DNA from: Actinomycetes bacterium
Lineage (GTDB): Bacteria; Actinomycetota; Actinomycetes; Actinomycetales; Cellulomonadaceae
Assembly: GCA_023389455.1 (NCBI GenBank)
Contig: JAEWEJ010000191.1
Location: 1-23,932 of the forward strand
DNA length: 23,932 nt
Direction of reading: 5' to 3'
In this document: positions 1 through 7,104 of the stretch, piece after piece
Position numbering within the stretch: the stretch's first letter is position 1
Layout of the letters: every line of letters starts with the position of its first letter
The notes under the pieces: generated by a model
What the model was told of the DNA's origin: nothing
The model's input: only the letters and a program-made list of their open reading frames with translations
The model's database searches: none
Translations under genes and position numbers: made by a program

Positions 1-203
1 GGGCCCGTGCGTGTGCTCCCGGGCGTCGGCCTCCTGCACGGCCGGTGCGGGGTGCGGAGTGCCGCGGGGCTGGTGGGCGCGGGCCGTCTCAGGGCGTGCC
101 GCGAGCGGGCACCTGCGCGCGCGGTGCCCGGGATCGCGCAGAGGTGCGCGGAGGGTCGAGCCGACAGCGTGCGGGGAGCCGGCAGCGCCGGGGACGGCCG
201 ACG
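1..203. other. Partial dnaA-dnaN intergenic region
   Basis: This stretch lies downstream of the dnaA stop and is cut by the window edge. In actinobacteria the main oriC usually lies between dnaA and dnaN, so this is probably the first part of that region. I see no TTGTCCACA-type DnaA box and no credible gene in these 203 bases; the long reading frames crossing it are GC-driven shadows of dnaA. The only structure I note is the hairpin at 107-129. Confidence 0.5.
107..129 (-). terminator. Possible dnaA terminator hairpin
   Basis: GGGCACC (107-113) pairs perfectly with GGTGCCC (123-129) across a 9-nt GC-rich loop, about 75 nt past the dnaA stop in the direction of dnaA transcription. There is no U-tract, which is common for actinobacterial hairpin terminators. 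It could equally be an incidental GC-rich palindrome. Confidence 0.3.
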
Positions 204-1766
204 TCAGCCGCGGTGCTGCTGCTTGATCCGGTTCGTGAGCTCGGTGACCTGGTTGTAGATCGACCGGCGCTCCGCCATCAGCTCGCGGATCTTGCGGTTC
301 GCGTGCATCACCGTGGTGTGGTCGCGTCCACCGAACGCCTGGCCGATCTTCGGCAGCGAGAGGTCGGTGAGCTCACGGCACAGGTACATCGCGATCTGCC
401 GGGCCGTCACCAGCACGCGGGAGCGGCTCGACCCGCAGAGGTCCTCGATCGACAGCCCGAAGTAGGCGGCCGTCTGGCCGATGACCGTGGTGGAGGTGAT
501 CTCCTGCGTCTGGTCGTCGGTGATGAGGTCCTTGAGCACGATCTCCGCGAGGGAGACGTCCACCTGCTGGCGGTTGAGGTTGGCGAAGGCGGTGACGCGG
601 ATCAGGGCACCCTCGAGCTCGCGGATGTTCGTCGAGATCTTGGACGCGATGTACTCCAGGACGTCGTCCGGGGCCTGCAGGCGCTCGCTCGCGGCCTTCT
701 TGCGCAGGATCGCGATTCGGGTCTCGAGGTCGGGCGGCTGGACGTCGGTGATCAGACCCCACTCGAAGCGCGACCGCATGCGGTCCTCGAAGCCGTTGAG
801 CTGCTTGGGCGGGACGTCCGAGGTGATGACGACCTGCTTGTTCGCGTTGTGGAGGGTGTTGAACGTGTGGAAGAACTCCTCCATCGTCTGTTCCTTGCCC
901 TGCAGGAACTGGATGTCGTCGATGAGGAGCACGTCGACCTCGCGGTAGCGACGCTGGAACGTCCCGGCCTTGCCCTCACCGATGGAGTTGATGAAGTCGT
1001 TGGTGAACTCCTCGGAGTTCACGTAGCGCACCCGGACCGTGGGGTAGAGGTTCTGCGCGTAGTGCCCGATGGCGTGCAGCAGGTGGGTCTTGCCCAGCCC
1101 CGAGTCGCCGTAGATGAACAGCGGGTTGTAGGCCTTGGCCGGCGCCTCGGCCACGGCGACCGCCGCAGCGTGCGCGAACCTGTTGGACGAGCCGATGACG
1201 AAGGTCTCGAACAGGTACTTCGGGTTCAGCCGGGCGGGCTCGGACAGTCCGCGGCGGGGCGGTGCCACGTCGGCCGACCCGTCCACGGCGCGCAGCGCGG
1301 CGCGGCCGTCCGTGCGCGGGTCCGAGGGGGCGTCGTCGCGAGCCGGGGGCTCGTCGTCGGTGAGGCCGTCACGGGTGAAGCCGTGCGCCGACACGAGGGA
1401 CAGGTCCGGACGCATCTCGGTGGCGCGCTCGTACGCGGACGCCGTGGGCGTCGGTGTGCTCGCCGGGGGGACGACCCGCAGGGAGGGCGGCACGTCGTCC
1501 GCGACCTCGGGATCGACCGTGATCGCGAAACGCGCCTCCCGACCGAGGGCCTCCGTCAGCGCCTGGGTGACCTCCGGACGCACCCGCGATTCGAGGTACT
1601 CCTTGGTCAGGTCGTTGCCGACCGCCAGCAGCATCGTGCCGTCGAGCAGGCCGAGAGGGTGCGCCAGACGGACGAACGCCAGCTGCCGTGGGGTGATGTC
1701 CGGGCTCGCCTCGAGGCTGGCGACCACGTGCCCCCAGATGCGGGCCGGCTCTTCGTCCTGTGACAA
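204..1766 (-). CDS. dnaA: Chromosomal replication initiator protein DnaA
   Basis: DnaA, the AAA+ initiator that binds DnaA boxes at oriC and opens the duplex. The protein is 520 aa. Domain I is at about residues 1-85 (MSQDEEPARIWGHVV...), followed by a disordered acidic/proline linker at about 95-180. The AAA+ core has Walker A GDSGLGKT (220-227) and Walker B LLIDD (290-294). The C-terminal DNA-binding domain carries the signature GGRDHTTVMHAN (479-490). I chose the TTG at 1764-1766 because it is preceded by GAGGTAGG at good spacing and gives the expected N-terminus; the frame stays open much further upstream only because of the high GC content. It is transcribed divergently from rpmH, as in other actinobacteria. 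Two DnaA-box-like sites 55-75 bp upstream of the start suggest autoregulation (inference). Confidence 0.97.
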   Translation of the reverse strand: MSQDEEPARIWGHVVASLEASPDITPRQLAFVRLAHPLGLLDGTMLLAVGNDLTKEYLESRVRPEVTQALTEALGREARFAITVDPEVADDVPPSLRVVPPASTPTPTASAYERATEMRPDLSLVSAHGFTRDGLTDDEPPARDDAPSDPRTDGRAALRAVDGSADVAPPRRGLSEPARLNPKYLFETFVIGSSNRFAHAAAVAVAEAPAKAYNPLFIYGDSGLGKTHLLHAIGHYAQNLYPTVRVRYVNSEEFTNDFINSIGEGKAGTFQRRYREVDVLLIDDIQFLQGKEQTMEEFFHTFNTLHNANKQVVITSDVPPKQLNGFEDRMRSRFEWGLITDVQPPDLETRIAILRKKAASERLQAPDDVLEYIASKISTNIRELEGALIRVTAFANLNRQQVDVSLAEIVLKDLITDDQTQEITSTTVIGQTAAYFGLSIEDLCGSSRSRVLVTARQIAMYLCRELTDLSLPKIGQAFGGRDHTTVMHANRKIRELMAERRSIYNQVTELTNRIKQQHRG

Positions 1767-1820
1767 CGTCCTACCTCGTGGTCGGTCCTGCGGGCTGGCT
1801 GAGTGTGGCACGGGGCACCG

Positions 1821-1829
1821 TCGTCCACA
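1821..1829 (+). promoter_or_regulatory. DnaA-box-like site
   Basis: TCGTCCACA, one mismatch from the high-GC actinobacterial DnaA box TTGTCCACA. It starts 12 bp before the perfect box at 1833 and has the same orientation, so the two are about one helical turn apart. Confidence 0.5.
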
Positions 1830-1832
1830 TAG

Positions 1833-1841
1833 TTGTCCACA
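1833..1841 (+). promoter_or_regulatory. DnaA box (perfect TTGTCCACA)
   Basis: Exact match to the actinobacterial DnaA box, 67 bp upstream of the dnaA start. Its position is consistent with DnaA autoregulation of its own promoter or an accessory origin site (inference). Confidence 0.75.
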
Positions 1842-2001
1842 CCTGTGCGCGCGGGCGCCGGGGTGGTCGGCGGCGTGCCGGACCAGCAGGTCGTCGTCTC
1901 CCGTGACGGGACGCGTGCGGCTCGCCGAAGAGGCTCGTGCGAGTGGCTCGCCCGGCGCCGACCGCCGACGAGGCACGACGACCACCGATGCTAGCCGCGG
2001 C

Positions 2002-2035
2002 CTCTCACCCACAGAAGCGCTCGCGGGGGTGAGAG
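2002..2035. repeat. Inverted repeat, 9-bp stem
   Basis: CTCTCACCC (2002-2010) pairs with GGGTGAGAG (2027-2035) around a 16-nt spacer. It lies in the dnaA-rpmH intergenic region with no gene ending nearby, so a terminator role is unlikely. It could be a protein-binding palindrome or an origin-associated structure. Confidence 0.45.
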
Positions 2036-2075
2036 AGCCGACACGCCGGGCGCACTTTCCCGGCCGGAGCGCTGA

Positions 2076-2097
2076 CCTGCGGTAATGGGACCGCAGG
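2076..2097. repeat. Inverted repeat, 8-bp stem with 6-nt loop
   Basis: CCTGCGGT (2076-2083) pairs perfectly with ACCGCAGG (2090-2097) around AATGGG. It sits about 45 bp upstream of the rpmH -35 element, suitable for an operator or an origin hairpin. No function can be assigned from sequence alone. Confidence 0.45.
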
Positions 2098-2141
2098 CGC
2101 ATCGAGCCGCCCCGGCCGTGCCACGGCCTCTCCGCGCGCAT

Positions 2142-2171
2142 TTGACCGCCGTCGAGCCGGGAGCGTAGCGT
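2142..2171 (+). promoter_or_regulatory. rpmH operon promoter (housekeeping sigma)
   Basis: TTGACC (2142-2147) and TAGCGT (2166-2171) are separated by 18 bp, which closely fits the actinobacterial housekeeping sigma consensus. Transcription would begin near 2178, giving a leader of about 140 nt before the rpmH start at 2318. Confidence 0.65.
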
Positions 2172-2317
2172 GGTCCAGCCTTTCAACGGCTCCGTCCGGC
2201 GCGCCCTGACGCCGACGCGTACCACCCGGTGCGCGTTCCCTGGAGCGGTCGAGCGAGGCACCAGGACCTGGTCGCGCGACCTTGTGCGATCGCTTCGACA
2301 AACGTGTGGAGAACGTC

Positions 2318-2455
2318 GTGACCAAGCGCACCTTCCAGCCGAACAACCGGCGCCGGGCCAAGACCCACGGCTTCCGTCTGCGCATGCGGACGCGTGCCGG
2401 TCGCGCCATCCTCGCGGCGCGCCGCCGCAAGGGGCGCACCGAGCTCTCGGCCTGA
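2318..2455 (+). CDS. rpmH: 50S ribosomal protein L34
   Basis: A 45-aa, strongly basic protein beginning (GTG) M-T-K-R-T-F-Q-P-N-N-R-R-R-A-K, then THGFRLRMRTRAGRAILAARR and RKGRTELSA. This is the complete L34 sequence, a small component of the large ribosomal subunit. The GTG start is preceded by GGAGA and gives the canonical N-terminus. It is the first gene of the rpmH-rnpA-yidD-yidC-jag operon and reads from the promoter at 2142-2171. rnpA follows after 11 bp, the conserved bacterial pairing of L34 and the RNase P protein. Confidence 0.97.
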   Translation: MTKRTFQPNNRRRAKTHGFRLRMRTRAGRAILAARRRKGRTELSA

Positions 2456-2466
2456 CGCTCGTCCCG

Positions 2467-2838
2467 GTGCTCCCCGCAGCGCACCGGATGCGCCGATCTG
2501 CCGATTTCCAGCAGACGGTGCGCCGGGGTGCGCGTGGGGGCCGTGACACGCTCGTCGTGCACCTCACGACCTCGACCGACCCCGGTCCGCCGGTGGTCGG
2601 TCTTGTCGTGTCCAAGGCCGTCGGGAACGCCGTGACGCGCAACCGGGTCAAGCGGCGGCTGCGGGCGCTCGTCACGGCACGGCTCGCCGCGGTGCCGGAC
2701 GGTGCCCTGCTGGTCGTCCGCGCGCAGCCGGCGGCGGCCGACGCGTCCTCGGGGGAGCTCGGGCGGGACCTCGACCGGGCGCTGGCGACCGCTCGCCGGA
2801 GGGCCGGCTCGCGGACCGACGGACAGGCGTCGGCATGA
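2467..2838 (+). CDS. rnpA: Ribonuclease P protein component
   Basis: Protein subunit of RNase P, which helps the catalytic RNA bind pre-tRNA 5' leaders. It has 123 aa, normal for the family. The RNase P signature K-A-V-G-N-A-V-T-R-N-R-V-K-R-R-L-R is at residues 50-66 and provides the conserved RNR basic helix. I chose the GTG at 2467 because it gives MLPAAHRMRRSADF, the usual actinobacterial N-terminus. It starts 11 bp after the rpmH stop and ends in a 4-bp ATGA overlap with yidD, indicating translational coupling. Confidence 0.95.
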   Translation: MLPAAHRMRRSADFQQTVRRGARGGRDTLVVHLTTSTDPGPPVVGLVVSKAVGNAVTRNRVKRRLRALVTARLAAVPDGALLVVRAQPAAADASSGELGRDLDRALATARRRAGSRTDGQASA

Positions 2839-3131
2839 CCTGGTCCTCGGCCTGGTCCACGGTCCGGAGGCTGCCGGCCACGGTCCTGCTCGGGCTCCTG
2901 TGGGTCTACCAGCACGTCGTGTCGCCGCTGACCCCTCCGACCTGCCGGTTCTACCCGTCCTGCTCGCAGTACGCCGTGCTCGCCGTGCGACGTCACGGCG
3001 CTCTGCGCGGTGGCTGGCTCGCGGTTCGGCGCGTGGCGCGCTGCCACCCCTGGAACCCCGGCGGGGTCGACGACGTTCCACCTGCGCGCGACGCGCACCA
3101 CTCTCACCACGCGGCTCGCGCCGCGCACTGA
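2835..3131 (+). CDS. yidD: Membrane protein insertion efficiency factor YidD
   Basis: A 98-aa member of the YidD family, a small membrane-associated protein that assists YidC-dependent membrane insertion. The family core is clear: CRFYPSCSQYA (37-47), with its conserved cysteines, and RCHPWNPGG (69-77). An amphipathic/hydrophobic N-terminal helix (about 12-30) would associate with the membrane. The C-terminus ends in a short His/Ala-rich tail (about 86-98) of no known role. The start overlaps the rnpA stop (ATGA) and yidC follows 22 bp later, the conserved order. Confidence 0.93.
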   Translation: MTWSSAWSTVRRLPATVLLGLLWVYQHVVSPLTPPTCRFYPSCSQYAVLAVRRHGALRGGWLAVRRVARCHPWNPGGVDDVPPARDAHHSHHAARAAH

Positions 3132-3153
3132 CGCTCTCGAGGAGCACTCCTTC

Positions 3154-4275
3154 ATGGACTGGATGGACGGCCTGCTGTTCCCGATCATGGTCGTGGTCGC
3201 CTGGATCATGGTCCAGTTCCACGACCTGCTCACGTGGGCGGGTCTCGACCCCGCCAGCGGCGCCGCCTGGGCGCTGTCCATCGTGGGCCTCGTGATCGTC
3301 ATGCGGATCCTGCTGATCCCGCTCTTCTTCAAGCAGATCAAGGCGTCCCGGGGCATGCAGCTGGTGCAGCCCGAGATGCAGGCGCTGCAGAAGAAGTACA
3401 AGGGCAAGAGCGACCCCGCGTCCCGTGAGGCCATGAGCCGCGAGATGATGGAGCTCTACAAGAAGCACGGGACCAACCCGTTCGCGTCGTGCCTGCCGAT
3501 CCTGCTCCAGTCGCCCATCTTCTTCGCGCTCTTCCGGGTGCTGTTCGAGCTGCCGCGCCTCGCGGCCGGCACGTACGACCGCGCCGACAGCATCGGCCCC
3601 CTCACCAAGGAGCTCGCCGGTCAGGCGGAGGCGGCCACCATCTGGGGTGCGCCCCTGTCGGGCACGTTCCTGCAGGCCGACGGCAACTGGCACATCCAGG
3701 TGGTCACGGTCGTGCTCATCGTCGCCATGTCGGTGACGACGTTCACCACCCAGCGCCAGCTGACGATGAAGAACATGCCGCCCGCGGCTCTGCAGGGCCC
3801 GATGGCGCAGCAGCAGAAGATCCTGCTCTACATGCTGCCGCTGATCTTCGCGTTCTCCGGCGTGAACTTCCCGATCGGTGTCCTCATCTACTGGACCACC
3901 ACGAACCTGTGGTCGATGGGCCAGCAGTTCTACACGATCCGCCGCATGCCGGCGCCGGGCTCCGAGGCGGAGAAGGCGTTCAAGGCACGCCAGGCCCGCA
4001 AGGCGGCCGCCCGCGGGCAGGCCGTCGAGGAGACGAGCACGACCGCGGTGATCGAGGAGAAGCCGCGCGGCCAGCGCCCGCAGCCCAAGCGCAAGGACCG
4101 CGCCAAGGCCAGGCCGACGGCGGCCGAGACGGCCGCTCCGGCCGTCCCCGAGCAGCAGCCCCTCGAGGATGCGCCTCAGGAGGCGCCGGCCGACGCCGGG
4201 ACACCGCCCGCGCCGAAGAAGAAGAAGCGCAAGGGCACGTCACCGAGCGCATCCGACGGGCCGGCCCAGTCCTGA
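3154..4275 (+). CDS. yidC: Membrane protein insertase YidC (Oxa1 family)
   Basis: YidC/Oxa1/Alb3 insertase, 373 aa, which inserts and folds inner-membrane proteins alone or with SecYEG. From residue 1 it shows a first hydrophobic segment (about 7-21). A second (about 38-59) contains the conserved hydrophilic-groove arginine (R51 in VIVMRILLIP). A charged cytoplasmic loop follows (KQIKASRGMQLVQPEMQALQKKYKG), then further segments near 105-122, 187-204 and 233-262. The long C-terminal tail is very basic (KARQARKAAARG..., PKKKKRKG near the end) and resembles the ribosome-binding tails of actinobacterial YidC. The ATG at 3154 follows GAGGAG and gives the typical MDWMDGLLFP start; upstream in-frame codons overlap yidD. 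Confidence 0.96.
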   Translation: MDWMDGLLFPIMVVVAWIMVQFHDLLTWAGLDPASGAAWALSIVGLVIVMRILLIPLFFKQIKASRGMQLVQPEMQALQKKYKGKSDPASREAMSREMMELYKKHGTNPFASCLPILLQSPIFFALFRVLFELPRLAAGTYDRADSIGPLTKELAGQAEAATIWGAPLSGTFLQADGNWHIQVVTVVLIVAMSVTTFTTQRQLTMKNMPPAALQGPMAQQQKILLYMLPLIFAFSGVNFPIGVLIYWTTTNLWSMGQQFYTIRRMPAPGSEAEKAFKARQARKAAARGQAVEETSTTAVIEEKPRGQRPQPKRKDRAKARPTAAETAAPAVPEQQPLEDAPQEAPADAGTPPAPKKKKRKGTSPSASDGPAQS

Positions 4276-4330
4276 CCACCACGCGTGGCCGGTCGGCCGC
4301 GCGGATGAGACTTCGCTGAACGGAGAAGAG

Positions 4331-4843
4331 ATGGCTACGTCCGAGCAGAGCACGCCCGGGGACGCCGACCTCGTCACGCGCCTCGAGGAGGAGGGCGAGA
4401 TCGCCGCCGACTACCTCGAGGAGTTCCTCGACATCGCGGACCTCGACGGTGACATCGACATCGACGTCGAGCACGAGCGCGCCGCGGTCGAGATCGTCGC
4501 GGAGGAGGGGAGCGAGGCTTCGCTCCAGCGGCTGGTGGGCACCGACGGTCAGGTGCTCGACGCGCTGCAGGAGCTGACCCGGCTCGCCGTGCAGACCAAG
4601 ACGGGCGAGCGCAGCCGCCTGATGCTCGACATCGCGGGCTATCGCGCAGGTCGTCGCGCCGAGCTCGTCGAGATCGCGCGGGAGGCGATCGAGCGCGTGA
4701 AGACCTCCGGCACTGCTGTGACGCTCGAGCCGATGAACCCGTTCGAGCGCAAGGTCGTCCACGACGCGGTGGCCGAGGCCGGCCTCGCGAGCGACTCCGA
4801 GGGCGTCGAGCCCGAGCGTCGCGTGGTCATCCGCACGTCCTGA
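4331..4843 (+). CDS. jag: Jag/KhpB-like RNA-binding protein (KH and R3H domains)
   Basis: A 170-aa single-stranded RNA-binding protein of the Jag/KhpB/EloR family, implicated in cell elongation and division control in Gram-positives. The N-terminus is acidic (residues 13-50). A KH-like domain spans about 50-105, including the LVGTDGQVLDALQELTRL loop-helix. The R3H domain (about 108-170) has R140-x3-H144 in NPFERKVVH and ends SEGVEPERRVVI. As usual in actinobacteria there is no Jag-N domain. The ATG at 4331 is preceded by GGAGAAGAG. It is last in the rpmH operon, 55 bp after yidC, and is followed by a strong terminator. In related genomes rsmG follows directly; here they are 3.8 kb apart. Confidence 0.93.
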   Translation: MATSEQSTPGDADLVTRLEEEGEIAADYLEEFLDIADLDGDIDIDVEHERAAVEIVAEEGSEASLQRLVGTDGQVLDALQELTRLAVQTKTGERSRLMLDIAGYRAGRRAELVEIAREAIERVKTSGTAVTLEPMNPFERKVVHDAVAEAGLASDSEGVEPERRVVIRTS

Positions 4844-4858
4844 CCGCTTGGTCGACTC

Positions 4859-4890
4859 GAAGGGCGGGCAGCGCATGCTGCCCGCCCTTC
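4859..4890 (+). terminator. Terminator of the rpmH-jag operon
   Basis: A perfect 14-bp stem with a 4-nt GCAT loop: GAAGGGCGGGCAGC (4859-4872) pairs with GCTGCCCGCCCTTC (4877-4890). It lies 15 bp past the jag stop. There is no long U-tract, but the stem is very stable. Confidence 0.85.
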
Positions 4891-5003
4891 GTCATGTTCG
4901 CGCCCTGGCGTTCGTGACGCCGACGAGGTGGCTGCTCGGGCCACGGGTGCTCTCCGAGCGCGTTGTCAGCGACGACGACGTCGTGGACCCCCTGACAGGC
5001 GCG

Positions 5004-5017
5004 GTCTCACGTGGAAC
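5004..5017 (+). promoter_or_regulatory. parS: parS-like site 1 (one mismatch)
   Basis: GTCTCACGTGGAAC, one change from the majority site GTTTCACGTGGAAC in this window and two from the palindromic parS GTTTCACGTGAAAC. It is the leftmost member of the cluster. Confidence 0.65.
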
Positions 5018-5176
5018 TGCTCGTCGGCGTGACGACGCTGCTCGCCAGCGGTCGGCGATCAGGGACCTGGTGGGCGTGCGTGTGCCCAGGGGATTGATGT
5101 GGTCGGTGCTCGCGCACGACGGCGGCTTCGTGCGACCGGTGCGCCGTCATCGGGTCGTGCGGCTGACCCGTGGGCG

Positions 5177-5190
5177 GTTTCACGTGGAAC
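5177..5190 (+). promoter_or_regulatory. parS: parS site 2
   Basis: GTTTCACGTGGAAC, one mismatch from the perfect palindromic parS. It is the near-consensus ParB-binding centromere site repeated throughout this locus. Confidence 0.88.
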
Positions 5191-5391
5191 AGCCGCTGAT
5201 AGGCGCAACCGTCGCGGCGTGGACGGGTCGCGCGGGGCAGCAGATGGGATGCGTCCGCGCGACAGTGCCGCATGTCCACGTGGCCCTCGGCGGGTCCGTC
5301 CACGCGGAGCCACCACCCGTGGGCGGCTCAAGCAGAGGGTCGCCACGTGCAGCGGGGTGCGCCACGGCGCGCGCCAGGAGACATGTGCACG

Positions 5392-5405
5392 GTTTCACGT
5401 GGAAC
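5392..5405 (+). promoter_or_regulatory. parS: parS site 3
   Basis: GTTTCACGTGGAAC, same sequence and orientation as site 2, in the non-coding stretch after jag. Confidence 0.88.
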
Positions 5406-5500
5406 GGATGGCCCTCCGGGCCGCGAACCGTCCGCGTGTGACCTTGGCCTGCCGCCCGGGCGGCGCTGGATCACCTTCGACGCATCCGGGCGTCCGGTCA

Positions 5501-5579
5501 CGTCCTCGAGCGGGCTCGTCCTCGAGCGGGCACGTCCTCGATCGGGCTCGTCCTCGAGTGGGCACGTCAGCGTACGGCA
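5501..5579. repeat. 16-bp tandem repeat, about 5 copies
   Basis: Four 16-bp units of the type CGTCCTCGAGCGGGCT/A (5501, 5517, 5533, 5549) differ at one or two bases, and the last base alternates T, A, T, A. A degenerate 15-bp unit (CGTCAGCGTACGGCA, 5565-5579) and a partial copy (CGTCGGCGTACGG) follow. The 16-bp period excludes a repeated peptide. Confidence 0.8.
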
Positions 5580-5885
5580 CGTCGGCGTACGGTTGGCCGG
5601 CGAACGAGACCACGACCTGCGGCCATCCCAGCGCGCGGTCGACAGGGCATCGGTGGCCTCCTGTGCCGGCGCCCCGGGGTGTGCTCGTCCGTGCGCGCGT
5701 CACCGTGGAGTGCGGTCATCCTCGCGTTCGGGTCTGTCGGCGTCCGGGTGGTCCGGCGGGCGGCTGGTTCTGCGTGCGTCATCCGGGGGGACGCGTCGTC
5801 ATCGACGACGACGCACGGCGACCGATGCCCCGACACGCAGAGAAGGAGGGGAGCCCGGCCGCCCTCTGCGTGAGGCCTGGGCCGG

Positions 5886-5899
5886 GTTTCACGTGGAAC
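5886..5899 (+). promoter_or_regulatory. parS: parS site 4
   Basis: GTTTCACGTGGAAC followed by A, in the non-coding region. Same orientation as the other asymmetric sites. Confidence 0.88.
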
Positions 5900-6061
5900 A
5901 CGTCGCGTACGACGCCGGGACCGGTTGCGCGTGCCGGCCGCGCGTGCCGGCCGCGCCGATGCAGCGGACACAGCTACCTCCCGAGCGCTCCACGGCCGAC
6001 GCCTTGGGTGATCTCGGGGTGACGACGGGAAGGTGTCCGTGAGAAGACCCGCTGCGGCGGG

Positions 6062-6087
6062 CACCCTGCCCGCACGACGGCAGGGTG
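6062..6087. terminator. Orphan terminator-like hairpin
   Basis: CACCCTGCC (6062-6070) pairs perfectly with GGCAGGGTG (6079-6087) around an 8-nt loop. It has the strength of an intrinsic terminator but I see no gene ending on either side. It may end an unrecognised transcript or insulate the parS region. Confidence 0.4.
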
Positions 6088-6283
6088 ACGAAGCAGGCGA
6101 GGGGCGGCCGCCTGGTCCAGGCCCGGCCGGTGTACCCAAGGCCCTGCCATGGCCGGCCCCGCGCGTACCGCGGCGCCGGTGAGCCGATACCTCACCACGT
6201 CGGGTGTCCGACGACGACCCACAGATCCTTGGTGGTGACCGCGCACGCCGAACGCGCTGTCCGCCGCCCACGAGGTCCCGCCC

Positions 6284-6297
6284 GTTTCACGTGGAAC
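6284..6297 (+). promoter_or_regulatory. parS: parS site 5
   Basis: GTTTCACGTGGAAC followed by CGACGG, the same flank as the site at 9851 inside the parA ORF. This may be a trace of duplication. Confidence 0.88.
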
Positions 6298-6432
6298 CGA
6301 CGGCTCGTGGCCGCTACGTGGGTCGGAGCCCCACGCCCGCGAGGTCGCGGCGAGGCCTTGCGCCGCGCAGACTGCGTCAGGGCTCGGATGGTCCGTTGCG
6401 CGGTGATGTAGGGCTGAGCTGCGGCCGTTGTG

Positions 6433-6698
6433 CTCACGACGCGGGGCTGATGACGCGGGACTGATGGCGCGGGGCTCGCGACGCAGGCCTCACGACGCAG
6501 GGCTGATGACGCGGGGCACGCGACGCAGGGCTCACGACGCAGGGCTGATGACGCGGGGCTGATGACGTGGGGCTGATGACGTGGGGCTGATGACGCAGGG
6601 CTGATGACGTGGGGCTGATGACGCAGGGCTTATGACGCAGGGCTCACAATCCAGGGCTCACCACCCAGGGCTCACAACCCAGGGCTCACAACCCGCGG
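6433..6698. repeat. 14-bp tandem repeat array, 19 copies
   Basis: Nineteen uninterrupted 14-bp units with consensus CTGATGACGCAGGG. Variants include CTGATGACGTGGGG and CTCACGACGCAGGG, and the last four drift to CTCACAACCCAGGG-type units. The array is 266 bp with exact register throughout. The 14-bp period shifts the frame at every unit, so it is not a peptide repeat. There are no unique spacers, so it is not CRISPR. It is a minisatellite of unknown role lying between parS sites 5 and 6. Confidence 0.92.
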
Positions 6699-6757
6699 CC
6701 TCCGTGGTGCCTACGGCTTCCCTGAACGCCCCGTCAGCGGGCCAGGCGTCCCCGCCT

Positions 6758-6771
6758 GTTTCACGTGGAAC
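6758..6771 (+). promoter_or_regulatory. parS: parS site 6
   Basis: GTTTCACGTGGAAC, 60 bp before site 7. This is the closest-spaced pair in the cluster and sits just after the 14-bp repeat array. Confidence 0.88.
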
Positions 6772-6817
6772 TGAAGCCTTGTCCGGCTGTCTGACCTCGG
6801 ACCCACATCAGGGCGTC

Positions 6818-6831
6818 GTTTCACGTGGAAC
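6818..6831 (+). promoter_or_regulatory. parS: parS site 7
   Basis: GTTTCACGTGGAAC, the last site before a 1.8-kb interval without parS that includes the 17-bp repeat array. Confidence 0.88.
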
Positions 6832-7084
6832 GAATGGGCCGACGCCGGGGCGGGCGATCCCCCTGTCCGCCGACGCGCCGCGGGTCACCGACATGGTCGT
6901 GACTGGGACGTCGTTACGCCGGGCAGGGCAGACGACGTCGCGGCGAGGCGGCGCATCGACCCGAGGGCTCATGGCGCGCGGCGCAACAGTTGGGACACCG
7001 GCCAGGCGGAGCGCCGGGCCGAACCATCTCCGGGCGCTGGAGTACTCAGTCGATGGTCGCTGATGCGCAGGTCGTGGGCGCACC

Positions 7085-7104
7085 CGACCGCAGACGTGCG
7101 GTCG
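7085..7104. repeat. Orphan 8-bp hairpin with GACG tetraloop
   Basis: CGACCGCA (7085-7092) pairs with TGCGGTCG (7097-7104). It is a compact perfect hairpin in the non-coding region with no adjacent gene. It could be a terminator of an unseen RNA or a structural element. Confidence 0.35.

Larger units (their letters stand above)
1767..2317. other. dnaA-rpmH divergent intergenic region, origin-associated
   Basis: This 551-bp region separates divergent dnaA and rpmH. It contains one consensus and one near-consensus DnaA box (1821-1841), hairpins at 2002-2035 and 2076-2097, the rpmH promoter (2142-2171), and a further box-like sequence at 2305-2313 (TGTGGAGAA; its reverse complement has one mismatch to TTGTCCACA) just before rpmH. 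I see no AT-rich unwinding element and too few boxes for a full actinobacterial oriC. The main origin is more likely between dnaA and dnaN, outside the window. Confidence 0.55.

Noticed and set aside
45..1763. Long plus-strand open frame opposite dnaA
   Set aside because: GC-driven antisense shadow of dnaA; its translation has no recognisable domain and the minus strand has an unambiguous DnaA.
2005..3693. Long minus-strand open frame across rpmH-rnpA-yidD-yidC
   Set aside because: Overlaps four clearly identified plus-strand genes and reads as Arg/Ala/Pro-rich low complexity.
5275..5285. CACGTGG core that resembles parS (GTCCACGTGGCC context)
   Set aside because: Shares only the central CACGTG hexamer; both outer arms differ from GTTTC/GAAAC, so ParB recognition is unlikely.
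5099..6271. Several 200-300-codon frames on both strands in the jag-rsmG gap
   Set aside because: They overlap each other on both strands, run through tandem repeats and parS sites, lack ribosome-binding sites and show no motif or protein-like composition.
6433..6698. Considered as a CRISPR array
   Set aside because: Units are contiguous 14-mers without unique spacers, and no cas genes are present.
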